Source: Reyranella sp.
Lineage (GTDB): Bacteria > Pseudomonadota > Alphaproteobacteria > Reyranellales > Reyranellaceae
NCBI GenBank assembly: GCA_030679805.1
Contig: JAUXST010000576.1
Location: 1 to 15,834 of the forward strand
Length of the DNA stretch: 15,834 nt
Direction of reading: 5' to 3'
Shown here: piece by piece, positions 6,809 through 13,581 of the stretch
Layout of the letters: each line of letters opens with the position of its first letter
Position numbering within the stretch: the first letter of the stretch is position 1
Position numbers and translations under genes: made by a program
The notes under the pieces: model-generated
What the model saw: the letters and a program-made list of their open reading frames with translations, nothing else
Database searches by the model: none
Told to the model about the DNA's origin: nothing

Positions 6809-7624
6809 ATGGCCCGTCCGATGACCAGGAAGAAGCACAAGCGCGGTCCCGTGCGAGACGACGACGACGGCGACGAGGCCTACGAAGCAACGCTGCGCAC
6901 CCTGCAGATCGAACTGGTGAAGACGCAGCGGCACATCATCCGGCACGGCCACAAGGTGCTGATCCTGTTCGAAGGCCGCGACGGCAGCGGCAAGGACGGA
7001 ACGATCAAGCGCATCGTCGAACATCTCAGCCCGCGCGAGACGCGCGTCGTGGCGCTCGGCAAGCCGTCCGACCGCGACCAGACCTCGTGGTACTTCCAGC
7101 GCTATGTGCGCTACCTGCCGGCGGCGCAGGAGATGATCCTGTTCAATCGAAGCTGGTACAATCGCGCCGGTGTCGAGCATGTCATGGGATACTGCACCGG
7201 CTCCGAGTACGAGGCCTTCCTCGAATCGGTGGTGCCGTTCGAGCACATGCTGATCGAATCCGGCATCCAGATCATCAAGTACTACCTCGACATCGGCCGC
7301 AAGGAGCAGAAGAAGCGCCTCGACGACCGGCGGACCGATCCGCTCAAGCAGTGGAAGGTGAGCCCGGTCGACCGCGCCGCCCTGAAACACTGGGAGGCCT
7401 ACACCGAGGCGCGGGACGAAATGCTGCGGCGCACCTCCAGTCCGCTGTCGCCGTGGATCGTGGTCCATGCCGACGACAAGCGCAGCACGCGCCTGAACGT
7501 CATCCGCGACATGCTGGCCCGCATCCACTGCCCCGACGGCGACAAGCATCTCGCCATGCCTGACCGCGAAGTAGTGTTCCCCTACGATACGGCCACCGCC
7601 AAAGCCGGCTGGCTGGCGAAATGA
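6809..7624 (+). CDS. ppk2: PPK2 family polyphosphate kinase
   Basis: This 271-residue cytoplasmic enzyme of the PPK2 family phosphorylates nucleoside mono- or diphosphates using polyphosphate. A basic/acidic tail (residues 1-25) precedes the P-loop kinase core: Walker A GRDGSGKDG (56-64), the lid-associated DRDQTSWYFQRYVRYLP, Walker B-like FNRSWYNRAGVE (112-123), then DPLKQWKVSPVD and STRLNVIRDML, all standard for single-domain PPK2. At the Walker B site the usual Asp is Asn113. ATG 6809 is adjacent to AGGA; ATG 6821, four codons later, is an alternative. The stop overlaps the next start (ATGA), so PPK2 and the glucosidase are translationally coupled. With PpsA upstream, nucleotide recharging is a plausible role. 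Confidence 0.94.
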   Translation: MARPMTRKKHKRGPVRDDDDGDEAYEATLRTLQIELVKTQRHIIRHGHKVLILFEGRDGSGKDGTIKRIVEHLSPRETRVVALGKPSDRDQTSWYFQRYVRYLPAAQEMILFNRSWYNRAGVEHVMGYCTGSEYEAFLESVVPFEHMLIESGIQIIKYYLDIGRKEQKKRLDDRRTDPLKQWKVSPVDRAALKHWEAYTEARDEMLRRTSSPLSPWIVVHADDKRSTRLNVIRDMLARIHCPDGDKHLAMPDREVVFPYDTATAKAGWLAK

Positions 7625-9006
7625 GCGCCGCCACGATCCAGGAAAGGTTGCAAGGCGAACTCGAGCGCCACCTGGTGCCGCGCGACTTCGTCTGGGGCGT
7701 CTCGACATCGAGCTACCAGATCGAGGGCGCCGCCGCCGTCGATGGGCGCGGCCCCAGCGTGTGGGACGGCTACAGCCGCGTTCCCGGCCATGTCGCCAAC
7801 GGCCACACCGGCGACGTCGCCTGCGATCACTATCACCGCTACGCCGAGGACACCGCCCTGATGCGTGGCCTCGGCGTGAACGCCTACCGCTTTTCCGTGG
7901 CGTGGCCGCGCGTCCTGCCCGCCGGCCGGGGTGCGGCCAACGAAGCGGGGCTCGCCTTCTACGACCGGGTGATCGACGGCGTGCTGGCGGCGGGGATCGA
8001 GCCCTGGCTCTGCCTCTACCACTGGGACCTGCCGCAGGCGCTGCAGGACCAGGGCGGATGGCTCAACCGCGACATCGCGGGCTGGTTCGCCGACTATGCG
8101 ACGCTGGTCGCGCGCCGCTTCGGCGATCGCGTGAAGCGCTTCGCCACCTTCAACGAACCGGGAGTCTTCACGCTGTTCGGCTACGGCCTCGCCTGGCACC
8201 CGCCGGGCCTCACCGATCCGGCCGCCCTGCACCAGGCCATCCATCATGTGAACCTGGCGCATGGCGCGGCGGTCGATGCGTTGCGCGCCCACGTCGCCTC
8301 GGCGTCGATCGGCGCCACCCACAGCGTGCAGCCCGCCCGCCCGGTCGATCACACCGCAGCCGACGAGGCGGCGGCGACGCTGCTCGACGAATACTGGAAC
8401 AAGGCCTTCGCCGAGGCGCAGATCCTCGGCCACTATCCGCCGGCACTGGCGCGCGCCGTCGAACCCTACGTGCAGGCCGGTGACATGGAACGGATCTGCC
8501 GACCGACCGACTGGTTCGGGGTCAACCACTACTCGCCGGTCTTCGCCCGGGCCGACGCCGCCGCCCCGCTGGGATTCGCCTGGGCCGATGCTCCGGACAA
8601 CGTGCCGAAGACCCAGGTCGGCTGGCAGGTCGATCCGGCCGCCTTCCGCGACACGCTGGTCGACCTCGACCGGCGCTATCGCCTGCCGATCTACGTCCTG
8701 GAGAACGGCGCCGGCGGGCACGAGAAGCTCGACGCCTCGGGCAACCTGATCGACCTCGAGCGGATCGGCTATCTCGCCGTGTATATCGGCGCGATGTACG
8801 ACGCCATCGCCGCCGGCGCCGACGTGCGCGGCTATTTCGTGTGGTCGCTGCTCGACAATTTCGAGTGGGGTGCGGGCTATGACTGCCGATTCGGCCTGGT
8901 CTATGTCGACCCGGTCACGCAACGGCGAATCCCCAAGGCGTCGGCACACTGGTATGCCAATCTCATTCGAGGCATGGTGGGCGAGGCGCCACCCCAGGAG
9001 CCATGA
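7621..9006 (+). CDS. Glycoside hydrolase family 1 beta-glucosidase
   Basis: This 461-residue GH1 enzyme most likely hydrolyses beta-glucosides or beta-galactosides. The N-terminal GH1 signature is FVWGVSTSSYQIEGA (residues 23-37). The acid/base Glu is E179 in TFNEP, and the nucleophile Glu is E361 in YVLENGAGG. Other conserved features are RFSVAWPRVLP (90-100), HWDLPQAL (134-141) and the C-terminal FVWSLLDNFEWGAGY. Length is normal for the family and there is no signal peptide, so it should be cytoplasmic. ATG 7621 overlaps the PPK2 stop. No sugar transporter or regulator is nearby, so it is oddly placed beside polyphosphate and PEP genes. Substrate preference cannot be read from the sequence. 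Confidence 0.96.
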   Translation: MSAATIQERLQGELERHLVPRDFVWGVSTSSYQIEGAAAVDGRGPSVWDGYSRVPGHVANGHTGDVACDHYHRYAEDTALMRGLGVNAYRFSVAWPRVLPAGRGAANEAGLAFYDRVIDGVLAAGIEPWLCLYHWDLPQALQDQGGWLNRDIAGWFADYATLVARRFGDRVKRFATFNEPGVFTLFGYGLAWHPPGLTDPAALHQAIHHVNLAHGAAVDALRAHVASASIGATHSVQPARPVDHTAADEAAATLLDEYWNKAFAEAQILGHYPPALARAVEPYVQAGDMERICRPTDWFGVNHYSPVFARADAAAPLGFAWADAPDNVPKTQVGWQVDPAAFRDTLVDLDRRYRLPIYVLENGAGGHEKLDASGNLIDLERIGYLAVYIGAMYDAIAAGADVRGYFVWSLLDNFEWGAGYDCRFGLVYVDPVTQRRIPKASAHWYANLIRGMVGEAPPQEP

Positions 9007-9035
9007 CCGCAGGCAAAGGGATCGGGAGGTCGGAC

Positions 9036-9311
9036 ATGTCGGACGCATTGGTCAAGGTGTTGCGGCGCTTCGAGGAGCAGCTGACCCGTCTGGAATCCGA
9101 GGTCGCCGCGGGAGCCAGTCACTGGAAGGCGGTTCACCTGCACAAGGCGCTGGAAGCACTGCCCGACGACCACGCCGCGGCCGACCTGCATCTCGACGAA
9201 CTCGATCGCGCCGAACTCGCCCATGAATACCCCGAGATGAACGCCGACCATGTGCCGACGGTCGATGAGATCAGGTCCCGCTTCGTCATGGTCGCCGGCG
9301 GGATGCTTTAG
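9036..9311 (+). CDS. Small acidic hypothetical protein
   Basis: This encodes a 91-residue, His/Asp/Glu-rich protein (MSDALVKVLRRFEEQLTRLE...). The first 30 residues form an amphipathic, possibly coiled-coil helix, followed by an acidic stretch (ALPDDHAAADLHLDELDRAEL). I do not recognise a family. GGGAGG is well placed before ATG 9036. An earlier in-frame ATG at 9003, overlapping the glucosidase stop as ATGA with AGGAG close by, would add 11 residues and is a fair alternative. It is the last gene of the PPK2-GH1 block, convergent to the methyltransferase, with a small CCTC/GAGG hairpin in the 44-base gap. Confidence 0.68.
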   Translation: MSDALVKVLRRFEEQLTRLESEVAAGASHWKAVHLHKALEALPDDHAAADLHLDELDRAELAHEYPEMNADHVPTVDEIRSRFVMVAGGML

Positions 9312-9355
9312 AGATATCGAGGCCGCCTCACCCCGAGGAGCGCGCGGAACGTGCC

Positions 9356-10120
9356 CTACCGGATCTCGCGGCGCGCGGCGAAAGTGAACCGGATCGTGCC
9401 GCGCCAGCGGCTGACCGTGGCGCCATTGCGGGCGGCCAGCGCCAGCGCCTCGCGACTGTAGGCGCGGCGGTCGAGGCCCAGCAGGCGGCCGCGCGCTTCC
9501 TTGTTGAGCTTGAGGTAGATCGTGCCGGGCGTACGGAGCTGGTTGGCTGCGAGATCGTTCAGGAAGAATTGCCAGTCCTCCAGCGACCAGTAGAGGCCCC
9601 TGGTCTTTCCCTCGCGTTTCTCGTTGAAGGCGATGTCGCAGGCAGTGATGAGGTCGAACCGCCCGCCCATGTCCGGCAGCGGCGTTTGCGCCTCGACGCG
9701 CACGACGGTGCGCTGGACACCGAGGCAGGCGGCGAGGCCGTCGTAGAACGCATCCTTGACGTCGATGCCGACCGCCTGGTGGCCGTAGATGCGGCAGACG
9801 AACGGCAAATGGCCGCCACCGGTGCCGATGTCCAACACGCGGCAGGGCGGGTTTGCATGCAGGCCGAGTTCGCGGGCGAGCAGCAGCTTCTGCAAGGTAT
9901 GGAAGACGACGTCGAGATACTTGTAGCGCGACGCCGCGCTGGCCTTCTGCATGCGCTCGGCGTACTGCCCGCGCAGCGCATCGAGGCAGGATTCGTCGAC
10001 GGTCGCGATCAGCTCCCGCAAGTCGTGCAGGATCTCCTCGCGCCGCGGGTTCCACCGGAGCGATCCTTGGAGCGCCGCCAGCCGCTCGGCAATCGTCTTC
10101 GTCGGGTCGCTGTCTTGCAT
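9356..10120 (-). CDS. Class I SAM-dependent methyltransferase, substrate unknown
   Basis: This encodes a 254-residue protein with a Rossmann methyltransferase core. Motif I is VLDIGTGGGHLPFVC (residues 95-109), the acidic end of strand 2 is AVGIDVKDAFYDGL, and motif IV/post-IV is GRFDLITACDIAFNEK. An unusual helical N-terminal extension of about 90 residues precedes the core (LDALRGQYAERMQKASAASRYKYLDVVFHTLQKL) and may contact the substrate. There is no signal peptide. The ATG at 10120 lies 19 bases after the Bug-protein stop, suggesting co-transcription, although the ribosome site is weak. The methylated substrate cannot be assigned; nothing nearby suggests one. Confidence 0.9.
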   Translation of the reverse strand: MQDSDPTKTIAERLAALQGSLRWNPRREEILHDLRELIATVDESCLDALRGQYAERMQKASAASRYKYLDVVFHTLQKLLLARELGLHANPPCRVLDIGTGGGHLPFVCRIYGHQAVGIDVKDAFYDGLAACLGVQRTVVRVEAQTPLPDMGGRFDLITACDIAFNEKREGKTRGLYWSLEDWQFFLNDLAANQLRTPGTIYLKLNKEARGRLLGLDRRAYSREALALAARNGATVSRWRGTIRFTFAARREIR

Positions 10121-10139
10121 CAGTCAGGTTCGGCCGTGG

Positions 10140-11129
10140 CTAGGCCGGCGGCAGCAGGTTCAATTTGCGCAGGAGCTCGCGCTCGCGCTCCATCGTCTTG
10201 GCCATCTCGTCGCGATAGGCGGAGCCGTCGAGCAGCAGCAGCGGCTGGTTCATATTGTCGAGGAACTCGACATGCCTGGGCTCCTGCGCCGCGGCGCGGA
10301 AGGCATCGGCCAGGATTTTCACCACGGCGGGATCCATGCCCTTGGGGCCGACCAGGCCGCCCGGACTGTCGACGGCGACTTCCAGGCCGAGTTCGCGCAC
10401 GGTCGGCACGTCGGGGAAGCGCTTGGCGCGCTCGGCGGTGAAGACCGCGAGCAGCCGGAGCTTGCCCGCCATCACCATCGGCGCCCAGCCCGACGATTCG
10501 GAGGCGAAGTCGATTTCGCCGCCCATCAGGGCGCGCAGCGTGTCGGCCGTGCCGCGATAGGGCGCGTGCGTCCAGGAGAGGCCCTGCGCCATGCCGAGCC
10601 GCTCCATGGCGAGGTGCTGGGTCGAGCCCGCGCCAAGCGTGCCCCAGTTCAGCTTGCCGGGGTTGGCCTTGGCGTAGGCGAGCAGCTCGGGCAGCGTCTT
10701 CCACGGGGCCTCGGTGCGCACGACCACGCCCATGACGAAGCCGGTGATCTGCAGGATGTAGGTCAGGTCCTTGATCGGATCGTACTTGAGCTGCGGGTTG
10801 AGCAGCGGCTGGCGCAGCATGCCCATGTGCATCTGGCAGATGGTGTAGCCGTCGGGCTTGGCGTCCTGCAGGGCGAGCGCGCCCAGCACGCCGGCGGCGC
10901 CGCCCTTGTTCTCGACCACGACCGGCTGGCCGAGCTTCTGCGAAACCGACTCGGCCAGGATGCGGAACCCGGCATCGGCCGGCCCGCCCGCGGCCCACGG
11001 GATGATCAGCTTGATCGGCCGGTCGGGAAACTTTCCGGCCGAATTTCCTTGGGCGCGCGCGGCGCCGGCAAAAGGCAGCGCTGTCGCGCCGATCAGGGCG
11101 CCTCGTCGTGTGATGCGGTTCGGGCTCAA
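10140..11129 (-). CDS. Bug/TctC-type tripartite tricarboxylate transporter substrate-binding protein
   Basis: This encodes a 329-residue periplasmic binding protein of the Bug family. The N-terminus has a twin-arginine-like signal (ITRRGALIGATALPFAGAA, cleavage near ARA-QG). The mature protein carries the usual features: FPDRPIKLIIPWAAGGPAD near the start, VVVENKGGAAGVLGA, KPDGYTICQ, PYRGTADTLRALMGGEIDF and FPDVPTVRELG. Bug proteins bind carboxylates such as tricarboxylates or aromatic acids. A TTG start at 11129 is preferred because GGAGAA lies 5 bases upstream and the Tat-like signal follows at once; ATG 11159 (10 residues longer) has no ribosome site. No TctA/TctB membrane genes are present, so it is an orphan, as is common for this family. 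The ligand is unknown. Confidence 0.93.
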   Translation of the reverse strand: MSPNRITRRGALIGATALPFAGAARAQGNSAGKFPDRPIKLIIPWAAGGPADAGFRILAESVSQKLGQPVVVENKGGAAGVLGALALQDAKPDGYTICQMHMGMLRQPLLNPQLKYDPIKDLTYILQITGFVMGVVVRTEAPWKTLPELLAYAKANPGKLNWGTLGAGSTQHLAMERLGMAQGLSWTHAPYRGTADTLRALMGGEIDFASESSGWAPMVMAGKLRLLAVFTAERAKRFPDVPTVRELGLEVAVDSPGGLVGPKGMDPAVVKILADAFRAAAQEPRHVEFLDNMNQPLLLLDGSAYRDEMAKTMERERELLRKLNLLPPA

Positions 11130-11262
11130 TTGATTCTCCGTTTCCCGGACTTTGGCCATGGTGAGCCGGATGAGCAAGCGGCGCGCCATCTTTCGAAATC
11201 GACAGCCTTCATCCTCCTCCCCCACGGCTTGCAGCCTTGGTGCCAGACGGGCTTCCCTGCCG

Positions 11263-11297
11263 CGCCAGAGGATCGGCTCGTGACCGATCCTCTGGCG
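11263..11297. repeat. Perfect 14-bp inverted repeat
   Basis: CGCCAGAGGATCGG (11263-11276) and its exact complement (11284-11297) flank a 7-base loop. It lies in the 335-bp noncoding gap between the divergent Bug and DedA-like genes. No T-run follows on either strand, so it is more likely a dispersed palindromic element, an operator or an RNA hairpin than an intrinsic terminator. Confidence 0.7.
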
Positions 11298-11330
11298 TTC
11301 GCAGTCTGCACCATCTCCAAGACACAAGGT

Positions 11331-11393
11331 GCCCGCGTAGCGGGCGGAGGGCGAAGGCCTCAGTCGCGTTGCCCCATGCCCCCCCTCCGGCCC
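11331..11393. repeat. Overlapping alternative stems in intergenic DNA
   Basis: GCCCGC-GTA-GCGGGC (11331-11345) forms a small hairpin. Overlapping it, GGGCGGAGGG (11342-11351) pairs with CCCTCCGGCCC (11383-11393) through a one-base bulge. The two stems are mutually exclusive. Together with the flanking palindromes this gives the mosaic look of rhizobial intergenic repeats. Confidence 0.4.
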
Positions 11394-11400
11394 CCGGCCA

Positions 11401-11440
11401 CCTCCCCCGGGCATGCCTAAGAAGGTATGCCCGGGGGAGG
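11401..11440 (+). repeat. 18-bp stem palindrome, RIME-like, upstream of the DedA-like gene
   Basis: The arms 11401-11418 and 11423-11440 pair over 18 positions around the loop AAGA; the single imperfect pair (11415 with 11426) is a G.U on the plus strand. The ends are CCTCCCCC and GGGGGAGG, similar in style to the CTCCCCC...GGGGGAG intergenic mosaic elements of rhizobia. Its right arm contains the only purine-rich, ribosome-site-like sequence before the DedA-like ATG, which lies 24 bases after the stem, so it could influence translation. Confidence 0.65.
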
Positions 11441-11464
11441 AGAAGATCGCTATCGTGTGTCCAC

Positions 11465-12052
11465 ATGTTCCCGACCGATCTCACGTCCTTCCTCGCGCTG
11501 CTTCACCATCATGGCGAGGCGGCGTACGGATTCATGTTCGGCTATGCCTTCATGCATACGCTGCTGCTGGCGATCTTCGCGGGCTATGCGGCCGGCGCGG
11601 GTGCGCTGAGCTTCGGCAAGCTGATCGCGGTGTGCTGGGCCGGTAGCTTCATGGGCGACGTCGTGCGCTTCTGGATCGGGCGGCGCTACGGCACGCACTG
11701 GCTCAGCCGCCTGCCGCGCCTGCAGCGCGCAGTGGAGACGGCGGCGCGGCTGGCCGACCGGCATCATCTCTGGATGATCCTGATCCACCGCTTTCCCTAC
11801 GGCATCCGCGGCGTCGCCGGGATCGCCTACGGCATGTCGCGGGTCTCCTGGCCGGTCTTCCTGGCGATGAACTTCGTCGCGGCGGGCCTGTGGGCCACGG
11901 CGACCGTTTCGGCCGGCTATGCCTTCGGCTACGTGTCGGAGAAGACGATGAGCGATGCCTCCTCGGGCGTGGGCCTTGGCCTGCTGGTGGGTTTCCTCGG
12001 CCTGTCGTGGTTGCTCAGCCGCCGGCTCGAGCGGGCGCTGGAGCGAAACTAG
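11465..12052 (+). CDS. DedA/VTT-domain inner-membrane protein
   Basis: This 195-residue polytopic membrane protein has the SNARE-associated/VTT (DedA) pattern: an N-terminal hydrophobic segment (YAFMHTLLLAIFAGYAAGAG), a re-entrant-like LIAVCWAGSFMGDVVRFWIGRRYG, the signature HRFPYGIRGVAGIAYGMSRVSW (near residues 102-123), and two C-terminal helices. DedA proteins are linked to membrane-potential homeostasis, undecaprenyl-phosphate or phospholipid flipping and drug tolerance. ATG 11465 is the only start that fits; ATG/GTG codons just upstream are out of frame. No good ribosome site lies at normal distance; GGAGGAG is about 21 bases away and partly inside an 18-bp palindrome, which is unusual. 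The specific substrate is unknown. Confidence 0.88.
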   Translation: MFPTDLTSFLALLHHHGEAAYGFMFGYAFMHTLLLAIFAGYAAGAGALSFGKLIAVCWAGSFMGDVVRFWIGRRYGTHWLSRLPRLQRAVETAARLADRHHLWMILIHRFPYGIRGVAGIAYGMSRVSWPVFLAMNFVAAGLWATATVSAGYAFGYVSEKTMSDASSGVGLGLLVGFLGLSWLLSRRLERALERN

Positions 12053-12120
12053 ACGGCAACCCCGGCGCCCTGGCTGCGTTTACCACCGTAGCCTTTCCCT
12101 TCCGACCCTTGGAGGACGCC

Positions 12121-12258
12121 ATGGAGCGTGAGTTGACGCCCGTCGAGGCGCGCGGTGCCGTTATCAGCGGCCGCATCGTCACGATCCTCACCATCTCGTG
12201 TGTCGGCGCCGTGATCGCCTTGGCCGCGGTATGGGCCGTGTTGGCAATGCCGCACTAG
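12121..12258 (+). CDS. 45-aa single-pass membrane protein
   Basis: This short gene encodes a 45-residue protein. A hydrophilic N-terminus (MERELTPVEARGAVISGR) is followed by one strong transmembrane helix (IVTILTISCVGAVIALAAVW) and a short tail, so it is expected in the inner membrane with the N-terminus cytoplasmic. A strong ribosome site (TTGGAGG) lies 5 bases before ATG 12121. The E-A-R-x-x-V-x-S-G-R lead before a single helix resembles small rhizobial proteins I have seen annotated as hypothetical; that is recollection, not a search. Function unknown. It lies 68 bases after the DedA-like gene and 48 before the next gene, probably in the same transcription unit. Confidence 0.75.
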   Translation: MERELTPVEARGAVISGRIVTILTISCVGAVIALAAVWAVLAMPH

Positions 12259-12306
12259 CAGCAACCCTGCAGCAACCCCCAAGCACACCGACAATTGGAG
12301 GCCCTC

Positions 12307-12609
12307 ATGGACGAGATCGACAAGGACAAGGCGAAGACGAATCCCGCCGCCGTCTTCGACAAGCCCGCGGACGTCGCGGCCAGCAAGGAGCTGCAGCCCG
12401 GAGAGAAGGTGAAAATCCTCCAGGAATGGGAACTCGATGCCCGCCTGCAGGACGTTGCCGCCGAAGAAGGCATGACCCGCAAGGCGGTCGAACCGGGCGA
12501 AAAGAAGGGTGGCGTGAAGAGCCTGTTGCCCGAGATCAAGAAGGCGCAGCGCGACCTCGGCGCCAAGCCGCTCCCCGACGAGGGTGCGCCGACGAAGTTC
12601 ACGCCGTAG
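12307..12609 (+). CDS. Conserved hypothetical protein, charged, about 100 aa
   Basis: This encodes a 100-residue soluble, Lys/Glu-rich protein. The central segment NPAAVFDKPADVAASKEL, then GEKVKILQEWELDARLQDVA, matches my memory of a widespread alphaproteobacterial small protein with an F-x-x-P-x-D-V motif and an L-x-x-W-E-x-D-A helix, of unknown function. The C-terminus is a helix (SLLPEIKKAQRDLG) with a disordered tail. TTGGAGG precedes ATG 12307 by 5 bases; the TTG at 12295 is part of that ribosome site, not a start. No signal peptide. It probably belongs to the same transcription unit as the 45-aa membrane protein. Function is not assigned. Confidence 0.8.
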   Translation: MDEIDKDKAKTNPAAVFDKPADVAASKELQPGEKVKILQEWELDARLQDVAAEEGMTRKAVEPGEKKGGVKSLLPEIKKAQRDLGAKPLPDEGAPTKFTP

Positions 12610-12703
12610 CCCTGTTCTTGCCTTGGACCAGGGGCTCACGAAGGCCTGATTGGCCGGTCGCGGCATGGCACGATAAGCCTGCATTCCTTCGCAGGAGATC
12701 GCC

Positions 12704-13273
12704 ATGCCGTTTGCCCGTCGGGTAGTAGCCGCTGTTCTGTTTGCGGTCGTAGCACTGCCGGCGCTTGCCCTCGCCGCCACTATCGGCGGCGCCTACTACG
12801 CCCCGCCATACGACTACCGCGAATTCTGGGCCGCTACCGACGACAAGCCGTTCCAAGTCGTGCTGGGCGGCAATCCCTTCCCCGGGACGGACGACGCCAT
12901 CGTGGCGCGCGACCTGCTGCCGGCAATGCAGCGGGCCAAGCCGCGGCCGGCGCTCACCTTCACCTACGACCGGCCTTCGCCCCGCCCCAGTCCCGACTAC
13001 CGGCTGGTGCTGGTGTTCGATCCGGCACTCAACCTCAACGCCGATCCGGTCTGCGCCGGCCAGCCGATGCGCTTTCGTCCCAACAAGCCGGGCGTGTTCT
13101 ACGTCTATGCGATCTACTGCCGGAACGACCGCATGCTGTCCTACACGACGGCCTGGACCGACGCCTCGGGCCCGGCCGATCCGCGCATCGAGCGACTGTT
13201 CCGCGAACTGTTCCCGGTGCTGTTCAAGGAGGGCCCGTCGCGCTGGGCGGATCTCAACGAGCGCTTCACCTGA
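12704..13273 (+). CDS. Secreted or periplasmic hypothetical protein
   Basis: This 189-residue protein has a clear Sec signal peptide (MPFARRVVAAVLFAVVALPA, cleavage near LALA-A). The mature part is rich in aromatic and Pro residues (YYAPPYDYREFW) and has a strand FQVVLGGNPFPG and a YRLVLVFDP strand. Two cysteines (in PVCAGQP and YAIYCRND) could form a disulphide. I do not recognise the family. GCAGGAG is placed ideally before ATG 12704. The 94-base gap upstream contains an AGCCCTG/CAGGGGCT hairpin without a T-run, so it may be transcribed separately. The signal peptide supports periplasmic location; function is unknown. Confidence 0.82.
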   Translation: MPFARRVVAAVLFAVVALPALALAATIGGAYYAPPYDYREFWAATDDKPFQVVLGGNPFPGTDDAIVARDLLPAMQRAKPRPALTFTYDRPSPRPSPDYRLVLVFDPALNLNADPVCAGQPMRFRPNKPGVFYVYAIYCRNDRMLSYTTAWTDASGPADPRIERLFRELFPVLFKEGPSRWADLNERFT

Positions 13274-13355
13274 GCGTCCTGCCATATCGAAAAAATATGT
13301 GCTGGCCGCGCGCGATATATTGGCAGCCGAACCCGGATTGCGGCAGGTTATAGCC

Positions 13356-13568
13356 ATGACCGACACGCTGGCCCCGCTGATCCGCGATTTCCTCGAATGG
13401 CTCGACCGGCAGCCGCGCACGCACGCCGAGGTGATCGAGAGCTGGCGTACCTCCTGCCCGCGCCTGCCGGTGTGGGAAGAGGCGACCGACAACGGCTACG
13501 TCGCGCGCAAGGGACGCCAGGTCGAGATCACCGCGCGCGGTCGCGCTTTCCTCGAGGCCAGGCCTTGA
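13356..13568 (+). CDS. Small winged-helix-like conserved hypothetical protein
   Basis: This encodes a 70-residue protein (MTDTLAPLIRDFLEWLDRQP...). It has helix APLIRDFLEWL, then RTHAEVIESWRTSCPRLPVWEEATD, and a beta-hairpin wing GYVARKGRQVEIT followed by ARGRAFL. This is the outline of a compact winged helix-turn-helix, similar in logic to the small gene at 2926-3159. It may bind DNA or act as an adaptor; this is inferred from the pattern. ATG 13356 follows a modest GCAGG site. The frame is open upstream, but that portion belongs to the previous gene. Only 13 bases separate it from the dehydrogenase, so the two are likely one operon. Confidence 0.78.
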   Translation: MTDTLAPLIRDFLEWLDRQPRTHAEVIESWRTSCPRLPVWEEATDNGYVARKGRQVEITARGRAFLEARP

Positions 13569-13581
13569 GGGACGAACGGAC

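Noticed and set aside
11130..11414. In-frame upstream extension of the Bug protein.
   Set aside because: It lacks ribosome sites, would bury the signal peptide, and crosses palindromic noncoding DNA.
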